Below, piece after piece: positions 9,122-20,419 of a stretch of 64,000 nucleotides of DNA (its first letter is position 1; every line of letters starts with the position of its first letter). The notes below the pieces were generated by a model. That model was not told the DNA's origin, searched no databases, and saw only the letters and a program-made list of their open reading frames with translations. This stretch comes from Rhodospirillaceae bacterium. Lineage in GTDB: Bacteria > Pseudomonadota > Alphaproteobacteria > Rhodospirillales > Rhodospirillaceae. The stretch covers positions 1 through 64,000 of the forward strand of contig CANJRD010000013.1 in the NCBI GenBank assembly GCA_947476695.1, given 5' to 3'. The position numbers were made by a program, and so were the translations under genes.

Positions 9122-9337
9122 GTGGCCTCCGGATTCGAACGCTTCTTCTTCGCCCTGGGCCGAGGCGCCAAAGCCATCCGCAAGAGCGCCGTGGCGCGCG
9201 AGGCGACCGAGGCGCCCCCGGCCTCCGCGCCGCCGCCAGACACAGGCCAGGCCATCACCCTGGTCCGTTGCCCAAAATGCGGCGCTTATGCCACCGCTGA
9301 CCATATCTGCGACGGTCCGGAAGGCCGAACGCCTTGA
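9122..9337 (+). CDS. Small putative zinc-binding protein
   Basis: A 71-residue frame starting with GTG immediately after the S49 peptidase stop. The N-terminal half is basic (FERFFFALGRGAKAIRKS), a proline-rich linker follows, and the C-terminus has CPKCGAYATADHIC, a Cys-x2-Cys plus His-x-Cys set that could hold one zinc. Codon use and tight spacing support a real gene. Similar small zinc proteins are found beside glyQ in some alphaproteobacteria, but I cannot name a family. Function unknown. Confidence 0.6.
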   Translation: MASGFERFFFALGRGAKAIRKSAVAREATEAPPASAPPPDTGQAITLVRCPKCGAYATADHICDGPEGRTP

Positions 9338-9407
9338 ATTCCGAGGGGTTGGCCGGTAGTTTGCCGCGGCCTGTGGATATCCCGGGCGACCCCCTTCGGA
9401 TCATCCC

Positions 9408-10283
9408 ATGGCGCCCGCCAAGACCAGTTTCCAGAGCCTGCTGCTGACCCTCCAGAATTACTGGGCGGAGCAGGGCTGCGTCATCCTTCAGCCCTATGAC
9501 ATGGAGATGGGCGCGGGCACCTTCCATCCGGCGACGACCCTGCGCGCCCTGGGCCCACAGAGCTGGAACGCCGCCTATGTGCAGCCGTCGCGCCGCCCGA
9601 CCGACGGTCGCTATGGCGAGAATCCGAACCGGCTGCAGCACTATTATCAGTTCCAAGTGATCATGAAGCCGTCGCCCCCGGACCCGCAGGCGCTGTACCT
9701 GGACAGCCTGCGCGCGCTCGGCATCGATCCGATGGCGCATGACATCCGCTTCGTCGAGGACGACTGGGAAAGCCCGACACTGGGCGCCTGGGGCCTCGGC
9801 TGGGAAGTCTGGTGCGACGGGATGGAGGTGACGCAGTTCACCTACTTCCAACAGGTCGGCGGCATCGATTGCGATCCGGTCGCGGTGGAACTCACCTACG
9901 GTCTCGAGCGCCTGGCGATGTACATCCAGGGCGTGAACTCGGTCTATGACCTCGACTTCAACGGCCGCGGCGTGAAGTACGGCGACGTCTTCCATCGCGC
10001 CGAGGTCGAGTACTCGAAGCACAACTTCGAGGTCGCCGACACCGAGATCCTGTTCCGCCGGTTCACCGATTGCGAGAAGGAGTGCAACGCGCTCCTGACG
10101 CACAAGTTGGCCCTGCCGGCCTACGACCAGTGCATCAAAGCCTCGCACACCTTCAATCTGCTGGATGCGCGCGGCGTCATCAGCGTGACCGAACGCGCCG
10201 CTTATATCGGACGCGTGCGCGCCTTGGCGAAGGCGTGTTGCGAAATGTGGCTCGCTGAAAGCGGGAGTAACGCCCGTGGCTGA
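9408..10283 (+). CDS. glyQ: Glycine--tRNA ligase alpha subunit
   Basis: A 291-residue class II synthetase alpha subunit with the family's opening [17 protein letters not shown], the motif 2 region [24 protein letters not shown] and [12 protein letters not shown]. With GlyS it forms the alpha2-beta2 enzyme that charges tRNA-Gly; GlyQ carries the aminoacylation site. Length is normal. The ATG at 9408 follows a 70-nt spacer, and the 3' end overlaps glyS by 8 nt, so the two are translationally coupled. Confidence 0.97.
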   Translation: MAPAKTSFQSLLLTLQNYWAEQGCVILQPYDMEMGAGTFHPATTLRALGPQSWNAAYVQPSRRPTDGRYGENPNRLQHYYQFQVIMKPSPPDPQALYLDSLRALGIDPMAHDIRFVEDDWESPTLGAWGLGWEVWCDGMEVTQFTYFQQVGGIDCDPVAVELTYGLERLAMYIQGVNSVYDLDFNGRGVKYGDVFHRAEVEYSKHNFEVADTEILFRRFTDCEKECNALLTHKLALPAYDQCIKASHTFNLLDARGVISVTERAAYIGRVRALAKACCEMWLAESGSNARG

Positions 10284-12351
10284 GCTGCTTCTCGAACTCT
10301 TCTCCGAAGAAATCCCCGCGCGCATGCAGGCGAAGGCGGGCGAAGACCTCGTGCGTCTGCTGAGCGAAGCACTGAAGGCGCAAGCCCTCGCGCCCACCAG
10401 CATTGCGGCCTATGTGGGCCCGCGCCGCCTAGCCGTGGTCGCCGAAGGCATCCCCACGGCGCAAGCCGATGTCACGGAAGAACGCAAAGGCCCCGCGGTC
10501 GGCGCGCCCGAACAGGCGATCCAAGGCTTCCTGCGCGCCAGCGGTCTGACCAGCCTCGACCAGGCCGAACAGCGCGACATGCCCAAGGGCAAGTTCTACT
10601 TCGCCGTGGTGAAAAAGGCCGGGCGTCCGACGGCCGTCGTGCTGAAAGAAATAATCGAAGCCGCCATGGCCGCGCTGCCGTGGCCGAAGTCCATGCGCTG
10701 GGGCACGAACCCGACGCGCTGGGTGCGTCCGCTGCACAAAATCCTCTGCGTATTCGACGGCCAGGTGGTGAAGGTGAACTTCGCCGATGTCGCCGCGAGC
10801 GACGTGACCGTCGGCCATCGCTTCCTCGCGCCGGCCGAGATCAAGGTCGCCAACTTCGCCGAATACCGCGCGAAGCTGAAGCAGGGCGGATACGTGATGA
10901 TCGACGGCACGGAACGCGCCGCGACGATCACCGAAGGCCTGAACAAGGCCGCAGCTGCCGAGAAGCTGACCGTCGCCGACGATCCGGGCCTGTTGAGCGA
11001 AGTCGTCGGCCTGGTCGAATGGCCGATGCCGCTGCTTGGCACCATCGATGCGCGCTTCATGGACGTGCCGGCGGAAGTGCTGACGTCCGCCATGCGCAAG
11101 CATCAGAAGTATTTCGCGCTGAAGACCGGCGACGGCAAGCTCGCCAACCGTTTCGGCGTGATCGCCAACATGGTGAATGCTGACGGCGGCGCTGAAGTGA
11201 TCGCCGGCAACGAGAAGGTTTTGCGCGCCCGTTTGTCGGACGCGAAGTTCTTCTGGGATCAGGATCGTCAGAAGACATTGGAATCGCGTCTGCCGAAGCT
11301 GGACGAGCGCGTGTTCCAGGCCAAGCTTGGCACCATGCGCACCAAGGTCGAGCGCATCGCGCGTCTTGCTGCGGCGCTCGCGCCGTCGATCAAGGGCGCC
11401 GACCCCGCGCACGTCACGCGCGCGGCCTATCTGTGCAAAGCCGATCTGTCCTCCGATCTCGTGGGCGAGTTCCCGGACCTGCAGGGCGTGATGGGCCGCT
11501 ATTACGCGCTTCATGACAAAGAGCAGCCCGTCGTTGCCGACGCGATCGCGGAGCACTATTCGCCGCTCGGCCCGAACGACAGCTGCCCGACCAAGCCGGT
11601 TAGCGTCGCGGTGGCGTTGGCCGACAAGATCGACACACTCGCCGGCTTCTTCGCCATCGACGAAAAGCCGACGGGCTCAAAAGACCCCTATGCGCTGCGC
11701 CGTGCGGCGCTGGGCGTCATCCGCCTGATCCTCGAGAACAAGCTGCGCCTCGCGCTGCGCCAGGTCTTCGCCACGGCTGTCGCCGGTTACGACGCCAAAC
11801 TCGGCGCGAACGCCGGCAAGGTCGCGGGCGATCTGCTGGCCTTCTTCGCTGACCGTCTGAAGGTTTATCTGAAAGACCAGGGGCTGCGGCACGATCTCGT
11901 ATCCGCCGTGTTCGCGCTCGGCGACGAGGACGATCTCGTGCGCCTGATTGCGCGCGTTGAAGCGCTGAAGGCCTTCCTTGGCACCGACGACGGCGCCAAC
12001 CTGCTCACCGCCTTCAAACGCGCGGCCAACATCGTGCGTATCGAAGAGAAGAAAGACGGTAAGGCCTACAGCGGTAAGCCCACCGCCGCCGATCTCGGCG
12101 CGGCGGAAGCCGATGCCGTTCTCGCCGCGCTCGACAAGGCCGAGACCGCCGCCACACTCGCGCTTTCGAAAGACGATTTTGCCGGCGCCATGGCGGCACT
12201 CGCGACGCTGCGCCGCCCGGTCGATGCGATGTTCGACAAGGTGACCATCAACGCGCCCGACGCCACGCAGCGCACCGCGCGCCTGCAGTTGCTCGCGCGG
12301 ATCGGTGCGGCCATGGGCAAGGTCGCGGACTTCAGCGTGGTCGAAGGCTAG
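10276..12351 (+). CDS. glyS: Glycine--tRNA ligase beta subunit
   Basis: A 691-residue beta subunit starting at a GTG ([17 protein letters not shown]) inside the glyQ 3' end. The family landmarks [19 protein letters not shown] and RPLHKIL, the HD-like core and a C-terminal anticodon-binding domain ([11 protein letters not shown]) are all present. Length is normal for the family. The subunit binds tRNA-Gly. It is followed by a possible 27-codon ORF and then by genes of unknown role. Confidence 0.97.
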   Translation: MAELLLELFSEEIPARMQAKAGEDLVRLLSEALKAQALAPTSIAAYVGPRRLAVVAEGIPTAQADVTEERKGPAVGAPEQAIQGFLRASGLTSLDQAEQRDMPKGKFYFAVVKKAGRPTAVVLKEIIEAAMAALPWPKSMRWGTNPTRWVRPLHKILCVFDGQVVKVNFADVAASDVTVGHRFLAPAEIKVANFAEYRAKLKQGGYVMIDGTERAATITEGLNKAAAAEKLTVADDPGLLSEVVGLVEWPMPLLGTIDARFMDVPAEVLTSAMRKHQKYFALKTGDGKLANRFGVIANMVNADGGAEVIAGNEKVLRARLSDAKFFWDQDRQKTLESRLPKLDERVFQAKLGTMRTKVERIARLAAALAPSIKGADPAHVTRAAYLCKADLSSDLVGEFPDLQGVMGRYYALHDKEQPVVADAIAEHYSPLGPNDSCPTKPVSVAVALADKIDTLAGFFAIDEKPTGSKDPYALRRAALGVIRLILENKLRLALRQVFATAVAGYDAKLGANAGKVAGDLLAFFADRLKVYLKDQGLRHDLVSAVFALGDEDDLVRLIARVEALKAFLGTDDGANLLTAFKRAANIVRIEEKKDGKAYSGKPTAADLGAAEADAVLAALDKAETAATLALSKDDFAGAMAALATLRRPVDAMFDKVTINAPDATQRTARLQLLARIGAAMGKVADFSVVEG

Positions 12352-12356
12352 CCGCC

Positions 12357-12440
12357 GTGGCCGCGCGCAAGCCGGTGAAGCGCAAGTTCGTGGGGAAGAC
12401 CACGGCTAAAGCCGCGAAAATTCCGGGCTGGATGGCCTAA
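12357..12440 (+). CDS. Possible 27-residue basic peptide
   Basis: Starting with GTG 6 nt after glyS, this frame encodes a very basic 27-residue peptide (AARKPVKRKFVGKTTAKAAK then IPGWMA). There is no clear ribosome site, so it would depend on coupling to glyS. It could equally be the tail of a decayed gene. No family recognised. Confidence 0.25.
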   Translation: MAARKPVKRKFVGKTTAKAAKIPGWMA

Positions 12441-12530
12441 GCCGCGCGTGCGATACGGGCGGCCCAATCGTCTCGAATACGTGGCGCCGGAACGCGCCGC
12501 GCGAGGCAGTGTGATCAAAGGGACTTACGC

Positions 12531-12920
12531 ATGAGCGATGACAACGCGCGGACCCTCGACCAGGCCTTTGAGCTGCTGAAGATATTCGGCGCCAACCTGA
12601 CCATGACGCTCGAGCGCGTCAACGAGTTGAAGCAGTCGAACACCGCGCAGATGCATTTGATCGTCGCGTTGATCTCGACCTACTCGCGCGGCCAACCCGC
12701 CACGCTGGTGACGCTCGCGAACAACATCCGTTCCATGCAGGCCCTTCTCGAGGAAAGCCCCAACACCGCGCTGGCGCGCAAGGAACTCGACGACGTCGTT
12801 CAGGTGCTCGAAGGCGCGCTCGCCCACCCCAGCGCCGGTGGCGACATCCCCGACGTCGGGGACCTGGAAGAGCGCCTGCTGACGCTGCTGAAAGACTGGA
12901 GCGGCGGCACTCAGCACTAG
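12531..12920 (+). CDS. Unknown helical protein
   Basis: A 129-residue acidic protein predicted to be almost wholly alpha-helical, with long amphipathic stretches (LDQAFELLKIFGANLTMTLE and LEERLLTLLKDW) and neither signal peptide nor membrane segment. I do not recognise the family. It follows glyS by about 180 nt and precedes the VOC gene by 11 nt, which suggests co-transcription with the latter. Codon bias matches its neighbours, supporting a real gene. Confidence 0.6.
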   Translation: MSDDNARTLDQAFELLKIFGANLTMTLERVNELKQSNTAQMHLIVALISTYSRGQPATLVTLANNIRSMQALLEESPNTALARKELDDVVQVLEGALAHPSAGGDIPDVGDLEERLLTLLKDWSGGTQH

Positions 12921-12931
12921 GCGGGGATGCG

Positions 12932-13273
12932 ATGAAAGAAGACGGCAAGATCGACTACGTGGAGCTTCCCGCCGGCGACCTCCCAGCGACGAAGAGCTTC
13001 TACGCCAGCGCGTTCGGCTGGACCTTCACCGACTACGGGCCGAGCTACGCGGCTATGTCGGAAGGTCTCGACGGTGGCTTCGACGCTGATACGGGCGGCC
13101 AACTCAAGGCGGCCTTGGTGGTGCTCTATGCGCACGATCTCGAAGCCATGGAGGCCAAGGTCCGCGCCGCCGGTGGGACCATCGTCCGCCCGATCTTCAA
13201 ATTCCCTGGCGGCCGCAGGTTCCATTTCCGCGACCCCAGCGGAAATGAACTGGCCGTGTGGAGCGAAACCTAG
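12932..13273 (+). CDS. VOC family (glyoxalase/bleomycin-resistance fold) protein
   Basis: A 113-residue single VOC domain beginning DGKIDYVELPAGDLPATKSFYASAFGW and ending with FRDPSGNELAVWSE, the standard first and last beta-alpha-beta signatures. Such proteins bind a metal ion and act as lyases, dioxygenases or resistance proteins; this short form is usually listed only as VOC family. GGCGGGG precedes the ATG. It ends the plus-strand run before the accessory patch. Confidence 0.8.
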   Translation: MKEDGKIDYVELPAGDLPATKSFYASAFGWTFTDYGPSYAAMSEGLDGGFDADTGGQLKAALVVLYAHDLEAMEAKVRAAGGTIVRPIFKFPGGRRFHFRDPSGNELAVWSET

Positions 13274-13839
13274 GTGACCTCCCTAGCCATGAAGTGAGCC
13301 GTCGCGCGCCTTTCCGAACGGCTGCCCCGCCGAAATGCATGTGGCGCGACCCTTGGTGTCGCGCGCAGGATCACCGGGGGTGCTCTTGGATTGGTGACCG
13401 CCGTGCTGGATCTATTGCAATCCCGGGCCGCGCCACGCGCGCTGGCCATCGCTTCAAATGCCTGCTTCACACCCTTTCGAGGGCTGGCTGGTGTCCGCTT
13501 ACGTCCCGCTGGGTGGCGTCAGCGTGCCTTCAATTTGCGATGTATCCGGCAAATTCCGACCCCCGCTAAACCGTCTCTAGCCTGTTATTTCCCTGCCAGA
13601 ACAGGCTGTGCAGGGGCGGCGGGCGCATCGGCGCTGGCGCCGAATCGGCACGAGCCTCACGGTACATGTGGTAAGCTATGCACCCGGTTTTTGGTCAGCT
13701 TACCGATTTATCCCCATATTTCTCTCATTCCGACCCCTACTTGCCTCATTTTGGGAATTATCACCCTGACGTAGTAGCCGCCTAGGCTGTAGGGTGCTTC
13801 TTACCGGTTGGGACTCCCGCCGGGTAAGAGGGCCCTACG
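13274..13839 (+). other. Gap before the IS1595-type transposase; holds an inverted repeat
   Basis: No convincing gene is visible over 566 nt. A 128-codon open frame at 13391-13774 has no family resemblance or ribosome site. The notable element is the perfect 8-bp inverted repeat GGTAAGCT (13670-13677) / AGCTTACC (13697-13704), the same CTTAC/GTAAG motif that recurs upstream of the dikinase gene. Base composition falls toward the transposase, consistent with entry into acquired DNA. Confidence 0.5.
13670..13680 (+). repeat. Left copy of an 11-bp inverted repeat flanking the transposase/HEPN block
   Basis: GGTAAGCTATG here is the exact reverse complement of CATAGCTTACC at 15961-15971. The pair encloses the transposase and the two following genes (2.3 kb). 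The 8 nt flanking each copy differ, so no target duplication is visible. Confidence 0.4.
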
Positions 13840-14815
13840 ATGAGCGATTTCTCCAATCCGATCTTCCACGACGAAACAGCCGCCCGTGAGTGGCTGGAAG
13901 CACGGATTTGGCCCGAAGGCCCGACCTGCCCCCATTGCGGCACCATCGACCAAGCCACCCTTATGCGTGGCAAGTCGCACCGCCCGGGGCTGTACCAGTG
14001 CAACTCCTGCCGCGAGCCGTTCACCGTGACCGTGGGGACGCTGTACGAGCGTTCCAAGATTCCCCTGCACAAGTGGCTGGCCGCTACGCATCTGATGATG
14101 GCGAGCAAGAAGGGCATGAGCGCGCTTGAGATCGGCCGCTTGCTCGGCTTCTCCAAAAAGACGGCGTGGTTTGTCTGCCATCGCATCCGTGAGTCACTTC
14201 GCGAGCCGAAGGCTTCCAGTGAGCCGATGGGTGGCGAGGGCAAGACGGTCGAGATCGACGAAACGTTCGTTGGCGGCAAAGAGCGTAACAAGCACCGCAG
14301 CAAGCGCGTCCCGAAAGCCCAGGGCGGCGCTGCAATGGAGCCCGTGTTTGCGCTAGTGGAACGCGGTGGTCAGGTGCGCTCGCATCACGTCGAGACTGTG
14401 AACGCCAAGACGCTGGGCCCGATTGTGTAAAAGCAAATCCACGCTTCCAGCACAATCATGACGGACGAAAGCCACACGACGAAGCTCGCCGCGAAGGGCT
14501 TTGTCTCTCAGTCAGTCAATCACAGCGCTGGCGAATACGTCCGTGGCGGCGCACACACGAACACCATTGAGGGTTACTTCTCGATCCTCAAGCGCGGCAT
14601 CATCGGCACGTATCACCACGTCAGCAGCACGCACTTGAAGCGCTACTTGGCGGAATTTGACTTCCGCTACAATCACCGTTCGTCGCTTGGTTTTAGCGAT
14701 TCTGAAAGCTTTCACGCCGCGCTCCCCGGCATCGTTGGTAAGCGCATGACTTATCGGCGGACTGGTCAACAGCCCTCGTAATTCTAGGGCTTCTTTGAAG
14801 AAGCCTTAGGGGACT
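13782..14815 (+). mobile_element. IS1595-family insertion sequence, borders approximate
   Basis: The broken transposase defines the element. Candidate end sequences are weak: GGGTGCTTCTTACC near 13793-13806 on the left, and an inverted GGCTTCTT/AAGAAGCC hairpin near 14787-14806 on the right that may also be the terminator. If the 11-bp repeat at 13670 and 15961 marks the true ends, the element is 2.3 kb and carries the next two genes as cargo; IS1595 elements with passenger genes are known. Confidence 0.45.
13840..14781 (+). pseudogene. IS1595-family (ISXO2-like) transposase interrupted by one stop codon
   Basis: Two pieces in the same frame (13840-14430 and 14431-14781) join into one full-length transposase of about 313 residues. 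The N-terminal zinc ribbon has CPHCG near residue 28 and CNSC. Three of the catalytic positions are EIDETFVGGK, IMTDES and HTNTIEGYFSILKRG, typical of the IS1595/ISXO2 family. A single TAA at 14428-14430, between GPIV and KQIHASS, splits the frame; one base change from AAA, GAA or CAA would explain it. Unless the stop is read through, the product lacks the second aspartate and is inactive. The preferred start is ATG 13840; terminal repeats are not certain. Confidence 0.8.
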
Positions 14816-14931
14816 CTTTCTTCGGACTTGGCTTATGCTTTGGGCCGCCCTTGACCGCAGCGTCAACGGCGCGCTCGAAGCGTTGCCATGAATCAGTGCG
14901 TTTATCTTCGCGGGGAAGAGGGGGTTTGGTC

Positions 14932-15594
14932 ATGGTCGCGTTAATCCGCAGTCAGGCAAATCGTCGGAAATATTCCGTTACCCTATACCAAGATGTTCAC
15001 AAAATTCCGCCCGTCATGGCGAAGTTGATTGGCGACATCACGGCAAGGTTCGCGCTCGTTGAACACTTACTCAAAGAGATAACACGAAAACTTGTTGGGA
15101 TGGACCCTAAGCTTGGCCGCGTCAGTGTTCGTCAACCGCGCCTAGAAGACTTCGTTGATATGATTAAGGAGATACTTGAAATCGAGCAAATCGCGCATCC
15201 AGCAAACCTTGACGCGTTGCGAACGCGCCTTAAACGGGCCGAGAGATACCGCGATATGGTCGCCCACACTGTCTGGCAGCGTCATCCCGAAACGAAGGAG
15301 ATCTATGCTCGAAGGCTCTCGGGTCACTGGCCTAAAACCCACCCAAAACACGGAGGTGTTTCGCGCCGAATTGTCCCCGAGATTGTGCTGGTCACTCCCA
15401 AGCTAATGCGTATCGAACGCACCGAACTAGACAAGTTGGTTACCGATTTGAAGCGGATGGATCGTCTGCTGAATGTTGAGCTGCGAGCATTGCACAAAAG
15501 ACTGTGCGAACGACTTCTGCAGGATCGTGGTCTTCCCGATCAAAGAGGTAGAAAGCGCTTAATCCGGCTTCTTCCATCTCAGGAGAAATATTAA
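14932..15594 (+). CDS. HEPN-like protein, possible toxin or defence component
   Basis: A 220-residue basic protein of no named family that I recognise. Near its middle is RAERYRDMVAHTVW, which contains R-D-x3-H, the Rx4-6H signature of HEPN ribonucleases, preceded by a helix (GDITARFALVEHLLKEITRKL) like those of other RNxxAH-type HEPN proteins. The rest is helical and Lys/Arg rich. I prefer the ATG at 14932 (MVALIRS) over an in-frame start at 14851. It overlaps the next gene by 1 nt (TAATG). Lower GC than its neighbours and a position directly behind a transposase suggest acquisition. The HEPN assignment rests on the motif and helix pattern only. Confidence 0.55.
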   Translation: MVALIRSQANRRKYSVTLYQDVHKIPPVMAKLIGDITARFALVEHLLKEITRKLVGMDPKLGRVSVRQPRLEDFVDMIKEILEIEQIAHPANLDALRTRLKRAERYRDMVAHTVWQRHPETKEIYARRLSGHWPKTHPKHGGVSRRIVPEIVLVTPKLMRIERTELDKLVTDLKRMDRLLNVELRALHKRLCERLLQDRGLPDQRGRKRLIRLLPSQEKY

Positions 15595-15965
15595 TGCCTA
15601 AGATTTTTGTCGCATCCGGTGCGAACATTGCCGTGAACCCGGTTACTCGCGATGTGCGCTTGGATTTCGAGGACAAAGACTTAGACGAAATCACGATTGA
15701 GCTCCCTCTTAGCAACCTTCAACATCTTGTTCGTGCGGCTGAAGACAAAATCGGACCTTCGCAGCGGCAACCCAGTTCGGACGATCCGGTTCCGTTGGGC
15801 AGCAAGTATCGCGTGACGGCGTACGCCACCGCGAAAACCGCTGAGGGGGTGTGCGTAACCATTCATCTGCAATCGGAGACGGGCACCCGTTTCGTAAAGC
15901 TAAACCTGAGCCCGAAAGAGGCGTCGGAGCTCGCTGACGACCTTTACCAGAAGATTGCTCCATAG
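15594..15965 (+). CDS. Small unknown partner of the HEPN-like protein
   Basis: A 123-residue protein (MPKIFVASGANIAVNPVTRD) with mixed alpha/beta character, beta-rich at the start and in the RYRV/GVCVTIHLQ region, ending in the helix PKEASELADDLYQKIAP. Its start codon overlaps the stop of the HEPN-like gene, so the pair is translationally coupled. It has no GSxxxG or other nucleotidyltransferase motif, so it is not an MNT antitoxin. It could be an antitoxin, sensor or effector partner. No family recognised. Confidence 0.55.
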   Translation: MPKIFVASGANIAVNPVTRDVRLDFEDKDLDEITIELPLSNLQHLVRAAEDKIGPSQRQPSSDDPVPLGSKYRVTAYATAKTAEGVCVTIHLQSETGTRFVKLNLSPKEASELADDLYQKIAP

Positions 15966-15971
15966 CTTACC
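15961..15971 (-). repeat. Right copy of the 11-bp inverted repeat
   Basis: CATAGCTTACC overlaps the stop codon of the small partner gene and is the reverse complement of 13670-13680. A near copy (CGTAGCTTACG) follows at 15984-15993, which makes a binding-site explanation as likely as an element end. Confidence 0.4.
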
Positions 15972-16163
15972 GCTCCGACATGCGTAGCTTACGTATGCGG
16001 TAACGAATTACCGCCGCTTACTATACGTCGGCCTGTCGCGGTATGTAAATACCACAAATATTACTACGTCAAGGTGATAATTCCCCTCAATTTCGCCTTT
16101 TCGGGAACTTACCAGGTAAGTATGAGTTACATGGTGCGTAAGTCGGCGGGGGCTTACGTAAGC
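15964..16163 (+). promoter_or_regulatory. Dense CTTAC/GTAAG operator-like cluster upstream of the HTH-PPDK gene
   Basis: Eight CTTAC or GTAAG pentamers lie in 200 nt (CTTAC at 15966, 15988, 16017, 16108, 16153; GTAAG at 16116, 16138, 16158). They form palindromes: GCTTACGTAAGC at 16152-16163, ACTTACCAGGTAAGT at 16107-16121, GCTTACGTATGC at 15987-15998, and a GCGGTAA/TTACCGC stem at 15997-16014. GGAAC at 16104-16108 and AGTT at 16125-16128, 16 nt apart, resemble a general-stress (EcfG) promoter with the second palindrome between its boxes, the usual place for repression. Binding by the fused HTH domain is inference. Confidence 0.5.
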
Positions 16164-16181
16164 AAACAAGGAATGACACCC

Positions 16182-19091
<2,910 letters not shown>

Positions 19092-19101
19092 GCATCTGCG
19101 T

Positions 19102-19147
19102 CCCCACGTCCGCTGTCGCGCATTATGTGCGATAGCGGGCAGTGGGG
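19102..19147 (+). terminator. Stem-loop after the PPDK gene
   Basis: Paired segments CCCCAC/GTGGGG and CCGCTGTCGC/GCGATAGCGG form a long hairpin 10 nt after the stop. No T-run follows, so it may be a weak terminator or a 3'-end protector. Confidence 0.5.
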
Positions 19148-19231
19148 GGAACCGGGCACGATCTCGTCCGTTGAATCGAACTCCTATTTCTGGTCCGTCG
19201 TCATCCGGCGGACGCTACAGTGGAGTTCGCT

Positions 19232-19648
19232 ATGTTGAAGAACATTCTGCTTATGGGCGTCGTGGTTTGTGTCGTCGCCTCACCGGCAATGGCGCAAGTT
19301 GGTGTCGGCGCCGGTGGCACTGGTGGCGCGGGTCTGAGCACCGCTCCGGGCAGTGTCACGCCAATGGCGACGCCGCCGATCGCGCCGTCAGCCGCCGTTC
19401 CGCAAGCTGGCATCAACTCCTCAACGAGTGCGGGCGCGCAGGCAGAGAATAACTTGCGCGCGCGGAGCAATGACTCAAACAGCGTTCTGAATAACGCGGG
19501 CAACGCCGCCGCCAATGCTCAGTCCAACACGACAGGCACGCTGAACCAAGGTACCGGAGCTGTTGGTTCGGGTGGTGGTCTGTCAGGTTCGCTTAAAGGG
19601 TCCACCAATGCGACCGGACAGAGCGGCACGGCTGGCAGCACCCGCTAA
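19232..19648 (+). CDS. Secreted Gly/Ala/Asn/Ser-rich low-complexity protein
   Basis: A 138-residue protein with a Sec signal peptide (MLKNILLMGVVVCVVASPAMA, cleavage before QVG). The mature part is low complexity, rich in Gly, Ala, Thr, Asn and Ser, with no cysteine and little predicted fold. I chose the ATG at 19232 because GGAG lies 7-8 nt upstream. It resembles the second secreted protein at 19847 in design (signal peptide ending AMAQ, Gly/Ala tracts, C-terminal Ser/Thr-x-Arg), so the two are probably distant paralogues. Cell-envelope or matrix role is a guess. Confidence 0.65.
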   Translation: MLKNILLMGVVVCVVASPAMAQVGVGAGGTGGAGLSTAPGSVTPMATPPIAPSAAVPQAGINSSTSAGAQAENNLRARSNDSNSVLNNAGNAAANAQSNTTGTLNQGTGAVGSGGGLSGSLKGSTNATGQSGTAGSTR

Positions 19649-19675
19649 GATAAAGCACGGGGCAAAGGGAACGCC

Positions 19676-19703
19676 GCCGCGAGCAGTCGCGGCCGCGTTT
19701 TCT
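19676..19703 (+). terminator. Rho-independent terminator
   Basis: GCCGCGA / TCGCGGC with a GCAG loop followed by CGCGTTTTCT, 28 nt after the first low-complexity gene. Its loop and flanks resemble the hairpins at 20264 and 63666. Confidence 0.65.
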
Positions 19704-19846
19704 CGTCAGCGCAGCCTCCAAAAGTTATCGGCAAATGCGGCGGAACCACCGCCCGCTGCGCCTCGTTCTGTTACCCGAGGAGTTGTCGTTCCTCAGCGCC
19801 TTTGCGCGCGCCCCTTCAATCAAAAGTCATCGGGAGACGGACAGTC

Positions 19847-20236
19847 ATGATGAAGACCACTTTGCTGGCGACGACCGTCGCCATGTTCCTCGCGGTCCCG
19901 GCCATGGCGCAGCTTGGCGGCGCGGTCGGCGGTACAGTCGGCGGCGCGGCTGGCGCGGCCGGTGGCCTGGGCGCGGGTAGCGCGGCCGCGAGTGGTGCCG
20001 TGGGCGCCGGTGCGGCAAGCCGTGGCGCGATGGGTTCGACCAGCGGCTCGCTCGGCGCCGGTAGCCGCGCGGCCGCAGGCGCGACGACGAATGCACAAGG
20101 TCCTTTGAACGCCGCCGGTAACGGCAGCGCAACAGGCGCGGCTGGCACCTCGGCGGGCGTGTCCAACGGCCAGGGCAACTCCAGCACCAGCGGCAACGCG
20201 GGTCTCGGCGTGTCCGGCAACACCAGCGCGCGCTAG
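19847..20236 (+). CDS. Secreted Gly/Ala-rich low-complexity protein
   Basis: A 129-residue protein with a signal peptide (MMKTTLLATTVAMFLAVPAMA) and a mature region built largely from Gly and Ala (GGAVGGTVGGAAGAAGGLGA) with Ser and Asn toward the end. There is no recognisable domain. CGGGAGA precedes the ATG at 19847, which I prefer to the longer frame from 19802. It has its own strong terminator and is probably a relative of the preceding secreted protein. Confidence 0.65.
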   Translation: MMKTTLLATTVAMFLAVPAMAQLGGAVGGTVGGAAGAAGGLGAGSAAASGAVGAGAASRGAMGSTSGSLGAGSRAAAGATTNAQGPLNAAGNGSATGAAGTSAGVSNGQGNSSTSGNAGLGVSGNTSAR

Positions 20237-20263
20237 CCGCCGAAGCCTTTCTCAAACGTGATC

Positions 20264-20291
20264 ACGCCGTCGCGAGCAATCGCGACGGCGT
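20264..20291 (+). terminator. Strong hairpin terminator
   Basis: A 12-bp perfect stem, ACGCCGTCGCGA / TCGCGACGGCGT with a GCAA loop, 27 nt after the low-complexity gene, followed by TGTCG rather than a T-run. Confidence 0.6.
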
Positions 20292-20419
20292 TGTCGTATC
20301 CGGGTTTAGGGTGCATCGCGAAAGCGTGGCGCAAGGCTTGCAACCCGCATGAGGTGGCATCCAAAATCCGCCAGATTACGTATACTTAGCGAACGACATC
20401 TCCTCTGTGAGGTCATCCT

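Noticed and set aside
13391-13774. 128-codon open frame upstream of the transposase
   Set aside because: No ribosome site, no family, frequent Cys/Pro/Arg typical of noncoding GC-rich DNA.
15594-15965. Partner gene as an MNT-type antitoxin of the HEPN-like protein
   Set aside because: The GSxxxG and aspartate motifs of minimal nucleotidyltransferases are absent.
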